Shown here one piece after another: positions 39,891-53,600 of a stretch of 64,000 bases of DNA. Source of the DNA: Fulvia fulva (lineage: Eukaryota; Ascomycota; Dothideomycetes; Mycosphaerellales; Mycosphaerellaceae). The DNA is taken from the NCBI RefSeq assembly GCF_020509005.1, contig NC_063012.1, positions 9,858,001-9,922,000 on the forward strand, read 5' to 3'. Both the position numbers and the translations under genes were made by a program. The first letter of the stretch is position 1; every line of letters begins with the position of its first letter. Below the pieces are notes generated by a model that did no database searches, had not been told where the DNA came from, and saw nothing but the letters and a program-made list of their open reading frames with translations.

Positions 39891-40340
39891 ATGAGGAAGT
39901 TCAAAGGACCTGCCACAGAGAGGAAAGGGGAGAGGCTGGCCCTCATCTCCATTGACATCTGTGGGCCTTTTCAGGGCGCAGTCTCTAGGCTAGGATACAA
40001 ATATTGGCTTGAGATTGTAGACAACTTCTCTAGGAAGAAGTGGGTAATCCCTTTGAAGGCCAGGAGCGACGCTCCTGCAGCCCTACGGGATTGGAAGGTC
40101 CAGGCAGAACGGCAGTCAAGGTGCTTTCTGTCTGCGATCCGTAGTGATGGTGCAAAGGAAATTCTCGCCTTGCTAAAAGAGTGGGAGAAGGAGTTTGGCA
40201 CTCAGATGGACACAACTAATGCCTACAACTCTCTTCAGAATGGACCTGTAGAAAGGTCAATTCAAGCCTCTGAGAACATAGTCCGGGCTATGCTTAAAGA
40301 CTCTAGCATGCCAGTTGAGTTCTGGCCAGAAGCTTTGTAA
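39891..40340 (+). pseudogene. Copia A copy 1: integrase core fragment
   Basis: 149 open codons with the rve core: LALISIDICGPFQGAVSRLG (first Asp), SAIRSDGAKEIL (second Asp) and NGPVERSIQASENIVRAML (Glu). All three catalytic acids are visible. The same region in copy 2 (45.2-45.65 kb) is broken by many stops. Confidence 0.85.
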
Positions 40341-41339
40341 GCACAGACTATGATCAGAAACAGACTGCCTAATGGTCCGATTATTGATGGTATTGCTCTT
40401 TCACTAGAAGAAGCCTTTACTGGTCAAGTACCGTCAGTCGACCATTTCCGCGTCTAGGGATACAAAGCTGTGGTCTATGTAGACCTAAGAGCCCAACCTC
40501 AAGGCTTGAGGAGAGACAAGTTGATAAACCGAGGAAAAGAAGCCGTGTTTGTAGGCTACTCAGAAAACACCACAAAACAATGGCTGTTCTAGGATCCCGA
40601 CATAAAAGCTATAAAAGCGTATAGTCACGTCGACTGGTTTGAGAATAAGAAGGGGGGAGATATAGATCTTGGTATCACCTTCACTAACTAGCCGAGTCGA
40701 GCGCCACAGCGCAATCCTGTTGGGAGGAAGCCCTTTAGGGCGAAATTTTCCGATAGGGGATTATTAGAAACACCGTTACGAAGGCTAGGAGAAAATATTA
40801 AGGCGGTTTCAGCACTGTCGAAGGCCGATAACGGTGGATCTATACAGAACCTACCCGAGTCATTAACACTATAGCAACCGCTGTCTGTGTAACTTCCCCC
40901 TCCCCTAAAGGACACTAGGGAATACCAGAAGTTTGGAGATTAGGGTACTCTAATAAAAGAAAAAGAAGATGTCGTTCAGTTCGACCTATTCGAACACCTA
41001 GCGCCACCTTAGGTTATAGGCAATAAGAGGTTAAGGGGGGACGGAGATAATAACTCTAAAGAGTATAAGGCTAAACACTATAAGGCTCTTATCGCCTAGA
41101 TGTTCTATCTAGACCCTATAATAAGCTAGGTAGAGGAGATTCTAAACGACGTAGAAGAACATACATTTGCTACTATTAGGCAGGCTATAGCCTACTAGTA
41201 GGAAGTGCTAATCCCAAAGTCCTATAAGGCAGCCGTAGGAGACCCCGAATAGGGACATATATAGAGAGAGGCAATCGAGAACGAACTTATTACCTTAGTA
41301 AGCAACAACACCTAGGAAGTAGTTGTACCGCTAAAGGGT

Positions 41340-42690
41340 GCGAATCTAATTACTTCTAGGTAGGTCTTTGATATAAAAAGAATGATTAGTAGAGCTATTA
41401 AGAAGTTCAAAGCAAGACTAGTTATAAGAGGGTTTTTATAGAAATATAGGGTTGACTTCGAAGAGACCTTTACACCTACTATTAGACATAATACTCTCCG
41501 AGTATTCATAGTAGTAGTGTGTAAGAGAGATGTCGAGATGCACCTAGTAGATGTGAATAATGCTTTTACCTAAAGCAGCCTCCTTGAAGACATCTATATG
41601 ATCCTACCCCTAGGAGTTGAAGCACCTCTAAACATAGTGTTTAAGGTCCTACGAAGCCTTTATAGGCTTAAGCAAGCAGCTAGAGACTGGAACAAGCTCT
41701 ATGTTACGAAGCTAGAGAAGATTAGATTTACCTAGTCCTAGGTAGATCTATGCCTACTTGTCTATACGGATAGAGACCTTATGGTCCTTACCTATATAGA
41801 TGACATACCTATTGTAGCTCCGAAGCTGTTAGATGTTCAGTAGTTTAAGGCTGAGCTTGGAAAAGTGTTTAAGATTAAAGATCTTAGTAAACCTACGAAG
41901 ATCCTTAGAATAAGGATTACAAGAGACAGGTCCTAAGGCACTTTGAAGCTTAATTAAGGACACTATGTCCACGCTAACTTAGCCAAGATGAACATAGCTA
42001 GAGAGAAGGCTACGCTAACCTAATCACCTATAGAGAGCTAAGAGTATTTAGTGCCTACGGCGCCTATAGATAAGAGGTATAACAAATAGGATTACTAGAG
42101 TCATAATAGTACCTAGATATAGCTAATAATAATGATAAGGCCAGACTTAGCATTCCCCCTTAGAAGAATTAGCTCATTTGTTGCTAATCCCTCGTAGTAG
42201 TATATAAAGGCTTTAAAGAAGCTCTCCCGATACCTACGGTCGTACCTAGACCTAGGTCTTATATATAGAAAGTAAGGGGGCAATCTCTAGGGATACTCGG
42301 ACTCTGACTACGCTATAGACAAAGTGGATAGAGTCTCAATTCTAGGATACGTGTGGTTCCTTTGTGGATCACCTATGTCCTAGATAAGTAGGAAGCAGAA
42401 GTCTATTACAACATTAATAATAGAAGCTGAGTTTATAGCTATGAACGCAGCTATAAAGCAGTCACAATTTCTTGCTACTGTCCTCAGGGAAATGGGGTGC
42501 CTAGAACTAGTGGGAAAGAGCTCTTTCTAGCCGAGTATAAGGGCAAGCAGGGGCGCTATTAACGAGCTAAGGCTAGTCAAGCTTATAGGTAACAACTAAG
42601 CCGCTTTGACACTTATTAAAGATGCCTATATATATAAAAGGTCAAAGCATATTAATGTTATATATAACTATATTAGACATCTCTAGTAGT
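41340..42690 (+). pseudogene. Copia A copy 1: reverse transcriptase and RNase H relic
   Basis: RT blocks KKFKARLVIRGF, DFEETFTPTIRHNTLR, VDVNNAFT, LRSLYRLKQAARDWN and TYIDDIPIVAP, then RNase H blocks GYSDSDYAIDKVDR and IIEAEFIAMNAA. Stops occur every 20-40 codons, mostly TAG where the family has Gln or Trp. Confidence 0.88.
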
Positions 42691-42841
42691 AGAAGAAGAT
42701 TATAGTAGACTACTACTATATAAAGGATATAGCTACTAATAGGTTAATAAAGCCCCTTAATAGCTAGTAGTTCTAAAACTTTATAAGGTAGCTCTAGCTT
42801 ACGTAAAGGGATTGTAGGAGACTATATAGCCCGAGTGGGAG

Positions 42842-43075
42842 TGTTAAGAACATATAGGCCGTAGTACAAGTATATGGGTGTAGGTGTGTCATGTGACTAG
42901 ATCACGTGACTAGGGTTTGCTAGCCTATAGGCTAGCAAACATCCGGACACCTAGCATCTACCTATACTAACACTAGCGATACTATATATAGATACACGCT
43001 ATCCTATTAGGTCCTTCTTTGTCTTTAGTATAATCCGCCGTCTTCTACTACTACGTAACTCGTACCTATTTAATA
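42842..43075 (+). repeat. Copia family A, LTR 2 (shared middle LTR)
   Basis: 234 bp, starts TGTTAAGAACATATAGG and ends TATTTAATA (CA changed to TA). It ends copy 1 and begins copy 2, with a polypurine tract on its left and a primer-binding site on its right. Confidence 0.92.
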
Positions 43076-46000
43076 GGTTATAAGCCCGGGTTAGTAACTC
43101 GGTATTTCACCCTCGACAAAGTCGTATTAGAGTTATTCCTCTTCAGAACAAAAGGAAGGTAGACTAGAGGCCGCACCCGCCTTATATAGGAAGCTATAGC
43201 CGTCCTATAGGTATATATAAGACGTAAATAAGCCTAGTAAGGCACTATTAGACTCCAAGTTAGGGAGCCTATACTAATACCTTAGACAAGTAGGCAAGCT
43301 TACTAAGAAGAGTCGCTCTCCGGACATCGCGTTCGTATCGACTAACTATTTATTCTAAGAGAGCCGTAGTGTCTTAGAAACCCCCTCTACTAAGAGAGTT
43401 ACGCTATAGTGTCTTAGTACTAACATACTCCTTAGCGGATTCCGACTTCCTCCTCTTCCTAGCGGATAGCTATCCTCTCTACTATTAACCTCGCGTTCGG
43501 TTTATCCTATTTCGATCCGATCCGATCGCGTACGACCGAATATATCCTTTTACCTAAGGGTAGCCAACCTGTCCCTTAACTTATAAAAATAGAGAACGAG
43601 ACTAGGTTTATAAGAAAGAGAGTAGCACCTGTTCTAATAAGAGAGAACCACGAAACATAGTTCAAGCTAATAAGAATACACCTAGTATTAAAGCAGGTTG
43701 ACTAGGTCCGCGAAGACATTATTACGGACATTCCCGCTACAACCCTATCTATAGCGACACCCTCTATATTATCGGAGTCATCCCTTCCTTTGGATTAAGC
43801 GATAAGGAAGGTATCGTATAGACGGCACAATGTAACGGCCCTATATAAGATGTATATCTGTCTGTCGATAGATAACTAAGAGATAATATACGAGATCTAG
43901 TATACGAAGGAGTTATAGGAATAGGCTAAAGCTAAATATAAGAGAAGACTTCTCACTACTAGAAGAAGTTTGCTTTAGCAATATACCAATTTCGTGATAA
44001 TAGAGGACTAGTCAATAGATAACGCCTAGTAGGAGCTTAGCTTAATTGTAAGGAGGGCTGTTTTAATCTCGCCTTAGTTCTAAGACATCAAGACTAAGGA
44101 CAGAAAGATCTAGTAACTCTTAGTAGCTCTACTAGACTCATTTGGCTCAATTCGCGATGCAATTGATGCCTAGGTGAATCTCTTACTACAAGACATTCTT
44201 ATAATCCTTAGAGAGAAGCAAGAATCAATAATTTATTAAGGGATAGCTATGTTCGCTAAGAAGGGTTTCTAGGGCAAGCTTACGTGATATCTCTATAATA
44301 GTGACCATTTTATAAGAAAGTGCCTACACCTTTCTATAGCTTAGTAGGCTGTTAGGAATAAGAACAAACTAGCTAGGGTTACCTACCCTACTAAGAGACA
44401 ACTATTACTACCTCGTAGGAGGTCATTATTACTAAACCTTCGTGATGTCCTTAAGGTAATAACGGACCTTACAAAGTAGATAAAGGAGAGCCGCAAGCCA
44501 AAGGCCTCCTCTAGTAAGCCTATAAGGGCCTATACGACCTAGGAAGACGTATCAGACCCTAAGATACTATTAGAAGATAATGATGTTAATAAGGTTGCCT
44601 ATTCTACTATAGAAGCTAAAGGCAAGTACCCCTCGTCCGAGTGGTTACTTAACTCTTATATATTATTACATATGACTGACTAAGATTCACTATTTAGGAC
44701 ACTAAAGCCTCTTTATAAGAGGAAGTAGATCAAGGTTAGGAGTGGCTATCTACAAGCTATATATATAGGAAGTGTAGTAATAGGTAGTCCTTCTAGAAAG
44801 CAAATTGTCTTAGAAAATGTCCTGTTTGTTCCTAGCCTTAGAGTTAGTCTTGTTTCGTAGAATCAGTTTAGCCAACAGTTTGCTATCTAACTACCTAGTT
44901 TCACCCTAAAATCCTTGTCTAGTAAACCCGTTGTCTAGACTAAACTTCGAGGAGGAGTACCGTTTATCTATTCGATCTCGGAAATTCTTAAGCTATAGTA
45001 TACTAGTATACTCTCTTAAGAACGTGACGGTACCGCTATAGCTAATACTAAGTCTAAAGATTAGTAGGAGCTATAGTATAGAAGATATATATACCTTGGC
45101 AAGGGACTACTAAGAAACCTATATAGAGTTACTAATAAGAAAGATCCTATTCCTATTCCTTCTAAACACCAGAATTGCAAGGTCTGCTCCCTTGTAAACA
45201 TGAGGAAGTTCAAAGGACCTGCTATAGAGAGGAAAGGGGAGAGGCTGGCCCTCATCTCCATTGACATCTGTGGGCCTTTTTAGGGCGTAGTCTCTAGGCT
45301 AGGATACAAATATTGGCTTGAGATTGTAGACAACTTCTCTAGGAAGAAGTGGGTAATCCCTTTAAAGGCTAGGAGCGACGCTCCTACAGCCCTACGGGAT
45401 TAGAAGGTCTAGGCAGAACGGTAGTCAAGGTGCTTTCTGTCTACGATCTATAGTAATAGTACAAAGGAAATTCTCGCCTTGATAAAAGAGTAGGAGAAGG
45501 AGTTTAGTACTTAGATAGACACAACTAATGCCTATAACTCTCTTTAGAATAGACCTATAGAAAGGTCAATTCAAGCCTCTAAGAACATAGTCCGGGCTAT
45601 AGTTAAAGACTCTAGTATACTAGTTAAGTTCTAGCTAGAAGCTTTATAAGTATAGACTATGATTAGAAACAGACTGCCTAATAGTCCGATCATTAATAGT
45701 ATTGCTCTTTTACTAGAAGAAGCCTTTACTAGCTAAGTACCGTCAGTCGACTATTTCCGCGTCTAGGGATATAAAGCTATAGTCTATATAGACCTAAGAG
45801 CCTAACCTCAAGGCTTAAGGAGAGACAAGTTAATAAACCGAGGAAAAGAAGCCGTGTTTATAGGCTACTTAGAAAACACTACAAAATAATAGCTATTCTA
45901 GGATCCCGATATAAAAGTAATAAAAGCGTATAGTCACGTCGACTGGTTTAAGAATAAGAAGAGGGGAGATATAGATCTTAGTATCACCTTTAATAACTAG

Positions 46001-48150
46001 CCGAGTCGAGCGCTATAGCGCAATCCTGTTAGGAGGAAGCCCTTTAGGGCGAAATTTTCCGATAGGGGATTATTAGAGACACCGTTACAAAGGCTAGGAG
46101 AAAATATTAAGGCGGTTTTAATACTGTCGAAGGCCGATAACGGTAGATCTATACAGAACCTACCTAAGTCATTAACACTATAGTAATCGCTATTTATACA
46201 ACTTCCCCCTCCCCTAAAGGACATTAGGGAATACTAGAAGTTTGGAGATTAGGGTACTCTAAAAAAAGAAAAAGAAGATGTCGTTCAGTTCGACCTATTC
46301 GAACACCTAGCGCCACCTTAGGTTATAGGCAATAAGAGGTTAAGGGGGGACGGAGATAATAACTCTAAAGAGTATAAGGCTAAACACTATAAGGCTCTTA
46401 TCGCCTAGATGTTCTATCTAGACCCTATAATAAGCTAGGTAGAGGAGATTCCAAACGACGTAGAAGAACATACATTTGCTACTATTAGGCAGGCTATAGC
46501 CTACTAGCAGGAAGTGCTAATCCCAAAGTCCTATAAGGTAGCCGTAGGAGACCCCGAATAGGGACATATATAGAGAGAGGCAATCGAGAACGAACTTATT
46601 GCCTTAGTAAGCAACAACACCTAGGAAGCAGTTGTACCGCTAAAGGGTGCGAATCTAATTACTTCTAGGTAGGTCTTTGATATAAAAAGAATGATTAGTA
46701 GAGCTATTAAGAAGTTCAAAGCAAGACTAGTTATAAGAGGGTTTTTATAGAAATATAGGGTTGACTTCGAAGAGACCTTTACACCTACTATTAGACATAA
46801 TACTCTCCGAGTATTCATAGTAGTAGTGTGTAAGAGAGATGTCGAGATGCACCTAGTAGATGTGAATAATGCTTTTACCTAAAGCAGCCTCCTTAAAGAC
46901 ATCTATATGATCCCACCCCTAGGAGTTGAAGCACCTCTAAACATAGTGTTTAAGGTCCTACGAAGCCTTTATAGGCTTAAGCAAGCAGCTAGAGACTGGA
47001 ACAAGCTCTATGTTACGAAGCTAGAGAAGATTAGATTTACCTAGTCCTAGGTAGATCTATGCCTACTTGTCTATACGGATAGAGACCTTATAGTCCTTAC
47101 CTATATAGATGACATACCTATTGTAGCTCCGAAGCTGTTAGATGTTCAGTAGTTTAAGGCTGAGCTTGGAAAAGTGTTTAAGATTAAAGATCTTAGTAAA
47201 CCTACGAAGATCCTTAGAATAAGGATTATAAGAGACAGGTCCTAAGGCACTTTGAAGCTTGATCAAGGACACTATGTCCACGCTAACTTAGCCAAGATGA
47301 ACATAGCTAGAGAGAAGGCTACGCTAACCTAATCACCTATAGAGAGCTAAGAGTATTTAGTGCCTACGGCGCCTATAGATAAGAGGTATAACAAATAGGA
47401 TTACTAGAGTCATAATAGTACCTAGATATAGCTAATAATAATAATAAGGCCAGACTTAGCATTCCCCCTTAGAAGAATTAGCTCATTTGTTGCTAATCCC
47501 TCGTAGTAGTATATAAAGGCTTTAAAGAAGCTCTCCCGATACCTACGGTCGTACCTAGACCTAGGTCTTATATATAGAAAGTAAGGGGGCAATCTCTAGG
47601 GATACTCGGACTCTGACTACGCTATAGACAAAGTGGATAGAGTCTCAATTCTAGGATACGTGTGGTTCCTTTATGGATCACCTATGTCCTAGATAAGTAG
47701 GAAGCAGAAGTCTATTACAACATCAATAATAGAAGCTAAGTTTATAGCTATGAACGCAGCTGTAAAGCAGTCACAATTTCTTGCTACTGTCCTCAGGGAA
47801 ATGGGGTGCCTAGAACTAGTGGGAAAGAGCTCTTTCTAGCCGAGTATAAGGGCAAGCAGGGGCGCTATTAACGAGCTAAGGCTAGTCAAGCTTATAGGTA
47901 ACAACTAAGCCGCTTTGACACTTATTAAAGATGCCTATATATATAAAAGGTCAAAGCATATTAATGTTATATATAACTATATTAGACATCTCTAGTAGTA
48001 GAAGAAGATTATAGTAGACTACTACTATATAAAGGATATAGCTACTAATAGGTTAATAAAGCCCCTTAATAGCTAGTAGTTCTAAAACTTCATAAGGTAG
48101 CTCTAGCTTACGTAAAGGGATTATAGGAGACTATATGGCCTAAGTAGGAG
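43076..48150 (+). mobile_element. Copia family A, copy 2, internal region (more strongly mutated in the middle)
   Basis: Same order and length as copy 1 (period about 5.3 kb). The right part (46.3-48.1 kb; RT and RNase H) is nearly identical to copy 1, including shared TAG stops. The middle (43.6-46.2 kb; gag, protease, integrase) differs at many sites, almost all CpA-to-TpA or TpG-to-TpA relative to copy 1, and has no long open frame. Confidence 0.9.
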
Positions 48151-48384
48151 TGTTAAGAACATATAGGCCGTAGGACAAGTATATAGGTGTAGGCATGTTA
48201 TGTAACTAGATCACGTGACTAGGGTTTGCTAGCCTATAGGCTAGTAAACATCCGGACACCTAGTATCTACCTACACTAATACTAGCGATACTATATATAG
48301 ATATACGCTATCCTATTAGGTCCTTCTTTGTCTTTAGTATAATCCGCCGTCTTCTACTACTACGTAACTCGTACCTATTTAACG
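48151..48384 (+). repeat. Copia family A, LTR 3
   Basis: Starts TGTTAAGAACATATAGG after the tract AAGTAGGAG. Similarity ends at TATTTAAC (48383). The right flank is gypsy sequence and does not match the flank left of LTR 1, so no target-site duplication is found. Confidence 0.88.
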
Positions 48385-50616
48385 AGTACTATTAACTTAC
48401 GACTCGGACGATAAACAAGAAGACTACTATACTAGTAATATCGCTACCCCCCGGCGACTAACCCGCCCCGCCTAGCGAGACGTGATATAGCCGTTACTTA
48501 AACTAAACGACGCCGAGGTACGTAGTAACGTCGACTCGGGACTAGATAATAGAGTCCTAGTCGAAGAGATACCTAGTAACGAGTAACCTATCGAAGGAAG
48601 TATAGAGCCGTTAGACGAACCTACGCTACTAGAGGAACGGGAGCAAACGGAGTTATATAAAGAAAAACTATATATAGAAGTATATAATAGCCGGTCTAAA
48701 ACGACACGTATACTTAAACTAAAGTCCGATCTCTAGTAGGGGATCGCTAATATATAGCTATAATAATAGAAGATTGCCGCGCTAGATTATATAATTATCG
48801 CGGACTTACTATACGTTAATAAAGCCTTATTTATCCTAGCCTTTTAGAACCTCCGTACCCGGATAGTACGTAAATACTATAATAGTAGAGTAGCTAGCTA
48901 CTAAGGCATAGCGAGGACTTTTAATCTACTATAACGGTAAAATCTCTTCTAGCCTAGTATAGTAAGTAACGTCGTAAGATACGTATAATACTACCTAATA
49001 TATAGGCGCTCGACTCTATTAAGACTAATAAAGTAAGGCACCCTGTCCCTATACTATACGCCCGGTTACGAATAGAAGTATATTATAGTAGACTTTATTG
49101 TCGACCTACCCGCTAGTAAAGATCCCGATACTAGACTAATCTATAAACACGTTATAATAGTTACCGATATACTAACTAAACGCGTATAGCTACTCCCTAC
49201 TAACTTGAACGCTAAGCACGCCGCTACCTTGTTCTATAAGTATATATTCCCCGTATACGGCCTACCGGAGGTGGTCGTAAGCGATAGAGGTACGTAATTT
49301 ATTAGCGCGCTCTTCCGTAGACTCTACGTAAGGCTTAGTATCTACTAAATCCTTTCTATAGCCTTCTATCTAGAGACGGACAGGCAATTAGAACGTACGA
49401 ACTAAGCACTCGAGTAGTATATCCGCGCCTATACTAACTATTAACAAGATAACTAGGTCGAGTTACTACTAGACGCCGAGTTCGCCCTTAATAATTACGA
49501 GTCTATAAGTACCGAAATGACTCTATTCTTTACCGACTCTAGCCGCTACCCGCGGATAGAGTTTAGTAGCCTAGCTAAACTATAAGTTATAGCTCGGGAA
49601 GTACCGAACGTCGAGGCCGCTAACACGTTAGTTAATAATATATAAGACACTTAAGTATAAATACGGCGGGTGCTCGAGTCTATATACCGCGACCGCCTAG
49701 ACGAGCTACGCGACGTATATACTTTTACGTAAGTACGAACGGCCGAAGCCGTAAATACTCGGCGAGCGCTAGCGCCTACCTACTAGCCTAACAATTTAGT
49801 TCTACTAGATGCCCGTAATATTAGGACTATACGCCTAAGTAAGAAACTCGATTATAAGTTCCTTAAGCCGTTTCGAGTCGTTAAGGCCGTAGGTAGACGC
49901 TTATATAAACTCGAACTTAGCGATAGGATACAAATTTATAACGTGTTCTATACGAGTAAGTTACGCCGCGTAGTAACCAAAGGGATACCTAAATAACCTT
50001 AACTACTACTAGCGCCCGTAATTATCGAACGTATAGGCTAGGTATTAGAGGAATACGAAGTAGAGGATCTAGTAGATTCTAAGATTAGGTATAACGATAT
50101 ATAGTATATAGTTATTTAGAAGGATCGTACGCGGAGCTAGGCTAAGTAGTTAGCCGTACTACCTAGATATAAAGAACTCGCGATCGCGTTCTACTAGCGA
50201 TACCTAGATAAACCTAAGCCTACCTTTAACGGACTCGATCAGCTAGTAACTTAATACGGGCTAGCGCTAATCCTCGGACCGTATATATAAACGCGGTATA
50301 ACTATAGCTTCCTCGATAAAGCTCTCGAAACTAGTACCGGTATAAGTACTAGCGATAGGCCCCTATACGCTTCGAGCATTAAACGTAGAAACGTCGTAGG
50401 ATATTATAAATATAGGTTAGTAGGCATGTCGTACGGTACTAAGACTAACTTAGTATATACTAAGCTAGTTAAGACGATAGTACGGTAATACTACCGAGAT
50501 ACCGTACGAATAGTAGGAGCAACTTAGAGGACCTAAAGTCGCTTAGCTAGTTAGTACGAGACTATCGGAGGAACTACCGTCGTAGGATAAGATATAGGTA
50601 AAACCGATAAGGCGTA
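48385..50616 (+). mobile_element. Ty3/gypsy fragment B: integrase and C-terminal region, RIP-damaged
   Basis: From about 48780 a frame with many stops shows gypsy integrase blocks: IIVDFIVDLPAS, KHVIIVTDILTKRV (first Asp), PEVVVSDRGT (second Asp), TDRQLERTN (Glu) and DAEFALNNYESISTEMTLF, then LDARNIRTIRLSKKLDYKFL and KLRRVVTKGIPK towards a chromo-like end. No RT is present, so the element is 5'-truncated, apparently at the copia LTR. The sequence is almost devoid of CpA and TpG. The right edge is approximate. Confidence 0.75.
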
Positions 50617-53600
50617 GTGAAATAGAACTAGGACTAGAGTAAGATCCCTCTATATAGGTATAAGAGACGTAGTCTCTATACCGATAATAGAGACACCTTT
50701 AGTACTAAATACTATTCTACTATATACCTTTATATACTATATTAGTCCTTCCTCCTTCCCTATTACGTATCCTAACTTCCGTATATATATATACTATACC
50801 TATTTAATAAGTTATAAGCCCGGGTTTGCTTAATAGGACATCAATATACTAAGGAAGTACGACGTAGAGTATTATACCCTATACCCGGAATCCGTACGGT
50901 AATATACTAATAGACTCGGGGAGTCTACTATACGGAACGCTACTAATAGACTCGGGGAGTCTAAGCTTATTCTAACTACTATAGTCAAGTAGAGCTTACT
51001 ATATATCTAAGGCTACCTTTGCTATAGAAGACTTAACGAGTTACGAGGGCCCCCGGAAGGTCGGCCCTACCCTTACTCGTAAGAGCTAGAAGCGCTAGTT
51101 CGTTATACTATAAGACTATCTCGAAAGCCGGGAGGTATTCTAGTTTATCGACGACTCGTCGGCTGATCTCCTAGAATCCGTTACGCCTAAGATTACTTCG
51201 AAGGCGAACGGTATAGCGAGATATACTATCTTAGTATATTTATCCGAGGAGGATAACTAAGAAATCTTAGACATATAAGATACGAAAGAGATCTAGAAAC
51301 TTCTATAGAAGAAGTATAGTAAGGTCTACAAGGCATACGTAGTAGCGCTTATAAAATAGCTAGTATTGTTTAAGCTACCGGACGATTAGATAATTAGATA
51401 AGGGTAGATATATCTAGGTGACCTATCTATATAGATTACCAAAACAGATAGTAAAGAGACCTACTATAAGGACCCTATCCGGAGGTTCAAGCACCTACTA
51501 AGTAGCCTCCCGGACGCCTACGCTAGTACTAGGGACACTATCCTAGCCTAGCTAAACCTAGACTAGGAATCCGCTATAACCTTACTTAAATCCTACGAAT
51601 TACGGATCTAAGAGAGTAAGGGCGAGACCGCTCTATACTCCTAGAGGTAAGGGGGTAAGAGCGGCTACTTTATCTATAATAGTAACTACCTAGTTATATC
51701 GTACCTAGAACTAGATTCCGTAAAGGAGTTTATTAAAAAGAAGAACACCTAGAAGTAACCGGAGAAGAAGTCCTACGAAGAGCTAGTCCGGGATCTAGAG
51801 AAAACCTAAAACGCCCTTAAGAAGTCTAGGAAACAGTAGAAGGATAGGAGAAGCTAATCTAATAACAAGACAAAGGTAAAGGAGGTACGAGCCTATACCT
51901 TACGAGAAAGCGATACCGAGGAAATATATAACGACGAAGTCGCCTATTCTACTACCGAAGTAAAAGGTAAGTTTCCCGCCTTCGAATAGTTACTAGACTC
52001 CTATACCTCCTTATATATAACTAATAATAAGTCTCTATTCAGATCGCTTAGGAAACTAGCGAGAAGGAAAGTAATTAAAGTCGGTAGGGGGTACCTAGAT
52101 ATATTCTATAAAGGAATAGTAACTATAGGAGGACTAACGGGGAAACAAATTACGCTAGAGAAAGTCTTATTTGTTCCTAATCTCGGAGTTAATCTAGTTT
52201 TATAGAGGTAGTTTAGTAAGCAATTTGATATTAAACCTCTAAACTTTATACTTAAGTATAAGAGCGGAAAGCCTATCGTACGAACAGTACTACGAGGGGG
52301 GGTACCGGTAGTATCTTCGATATCCGACTCCCTAAACTAGGTAGATAATAGGCCCCCGGAGATATTACCTACGGGTAATATTCCTAATAAGGAAGCTCTA
52401 GCCGCGGTAACTACCGAGGATTAGTAGGAGCTTTAGTATAGAAGATTCGTATACCTAGGTAAAGGATTACTCCGGAACGTCTATAGGGTAAGTAATAAGA
52501 AGGACCCGATTCCTATCCCGGACGAGTATAACTATAAGGTATACTCTATTACGAATATACGGAAGTTTAAAGGCGCTATCGTAGAACAAAAGAACGAAAG
52601 ACTTACGCTTATATCTATCGATATCTACGGACCCTTCGAAAATGCGACATCTAGGCTAGGTTTTAAATACTAGCTAGAGATCGTAGATAACTTCTTAAGA
52701 AAGAAGTAGGTGATCCCGCTTAAGAATAAATCCGACGTACCGTAAGCACTACGATAATAGTGGCTAACTCTAGAGAAAGTATCTAAATACTACGTAAGAG
52801 TAGTACGGAGTAATAATCTACCTAAGCTACTAATAGTTCTAAAAGAATAGAAGAAAGAATCGGGTGTTTAATACGATACGATAGATACTTATAACTCTAT
52901 ATAAAACGGAGTAGTAGAAAGGTTAACCTAGGTATTGGAGAACGCGATCCGCGTAATACTCGAGGAATCGGGGATACCGGTAGAATTCTAGCCTAAAGCG
53001 CTAGAGGTATAGGCGGTTATACGTAACCTACTACCGAACGGACCGTTACTTAATAGTATCTAACTTTCGCTAGAAGAAGTATTTACTAGTAAAGTACCGA
53101 CGGTAGATTACCTAAGAGTATAGGGTTATAGGGTAGTAGTTTACGTAGAACCGAAATTATATCTAAAAGGGCTACGCTAGGATAAGTTAATAAACCGGGG
53201 TAAGGAAGCTATTTTCGTTAGATACGGTTAATCGACTAAGTAATAGTTATTCTAGGAGCTAGATATACGAGCTATTAGGCAGTATAGCTAAGTAGATTAG
53301 TTCGAAAACGAGAAGGGGGGAGATCTAGATTTAGGTATCTCCTTTACGAACTAATCTAGTAAGGTATCCGAACGAAGGCTAGTCGGTCGACTACCGGCGG
53401 TCTTACGACTACTACTAGTTTAGCGACTACTACTAGTTTAGCGACTAGCGGATACCCCGATAGTATTCTTACGATCCTCGGGTAGTATAATACCTAGGCC
53501 TAATAAGAGTAACGTAAGCGAGATAGAGTATAAAATACCCTAACTTTCTACTACTAAAGTAGCCGAGTCCTCTATAGAAGAACCGTCCTAGCTAATTCCC

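Larger units (their letters stand above)
37782..42841 (+). mobile_element. Copia family A, copy 1, internal region (Gag-Pol, inactivated)
   Basis: Order fits Ty1/copia: gag with a zinc-knuckle relic (about 38960-39015), protease region (DSYTSSHIT, about 39340), integrase core (39891-40340), reverse transcriptase (about 41340-41940; YIDDI motif near 41793) and RNase H (about 42210-42680; YSDSDYAIDKVDR). Dozens of TAG/TAA codons interrupt the polyprotein. The polypurine tract GAGTGGGAG precedes LTR 2. The middle part 39.1-40.7 kb is much less mutated than the rest and keeps open stretches of 126 and 149 codons. Confidence 0.9.

Noticed and set aside
40688..41509. Minus-strand frames of 65-75 codons (40688-40915, 41312-41509) repeated at 45997 and 46621
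   Set aside because: They recur only because the copia bodies are repeated; they are antisense to integrase/RT and have no own signals.
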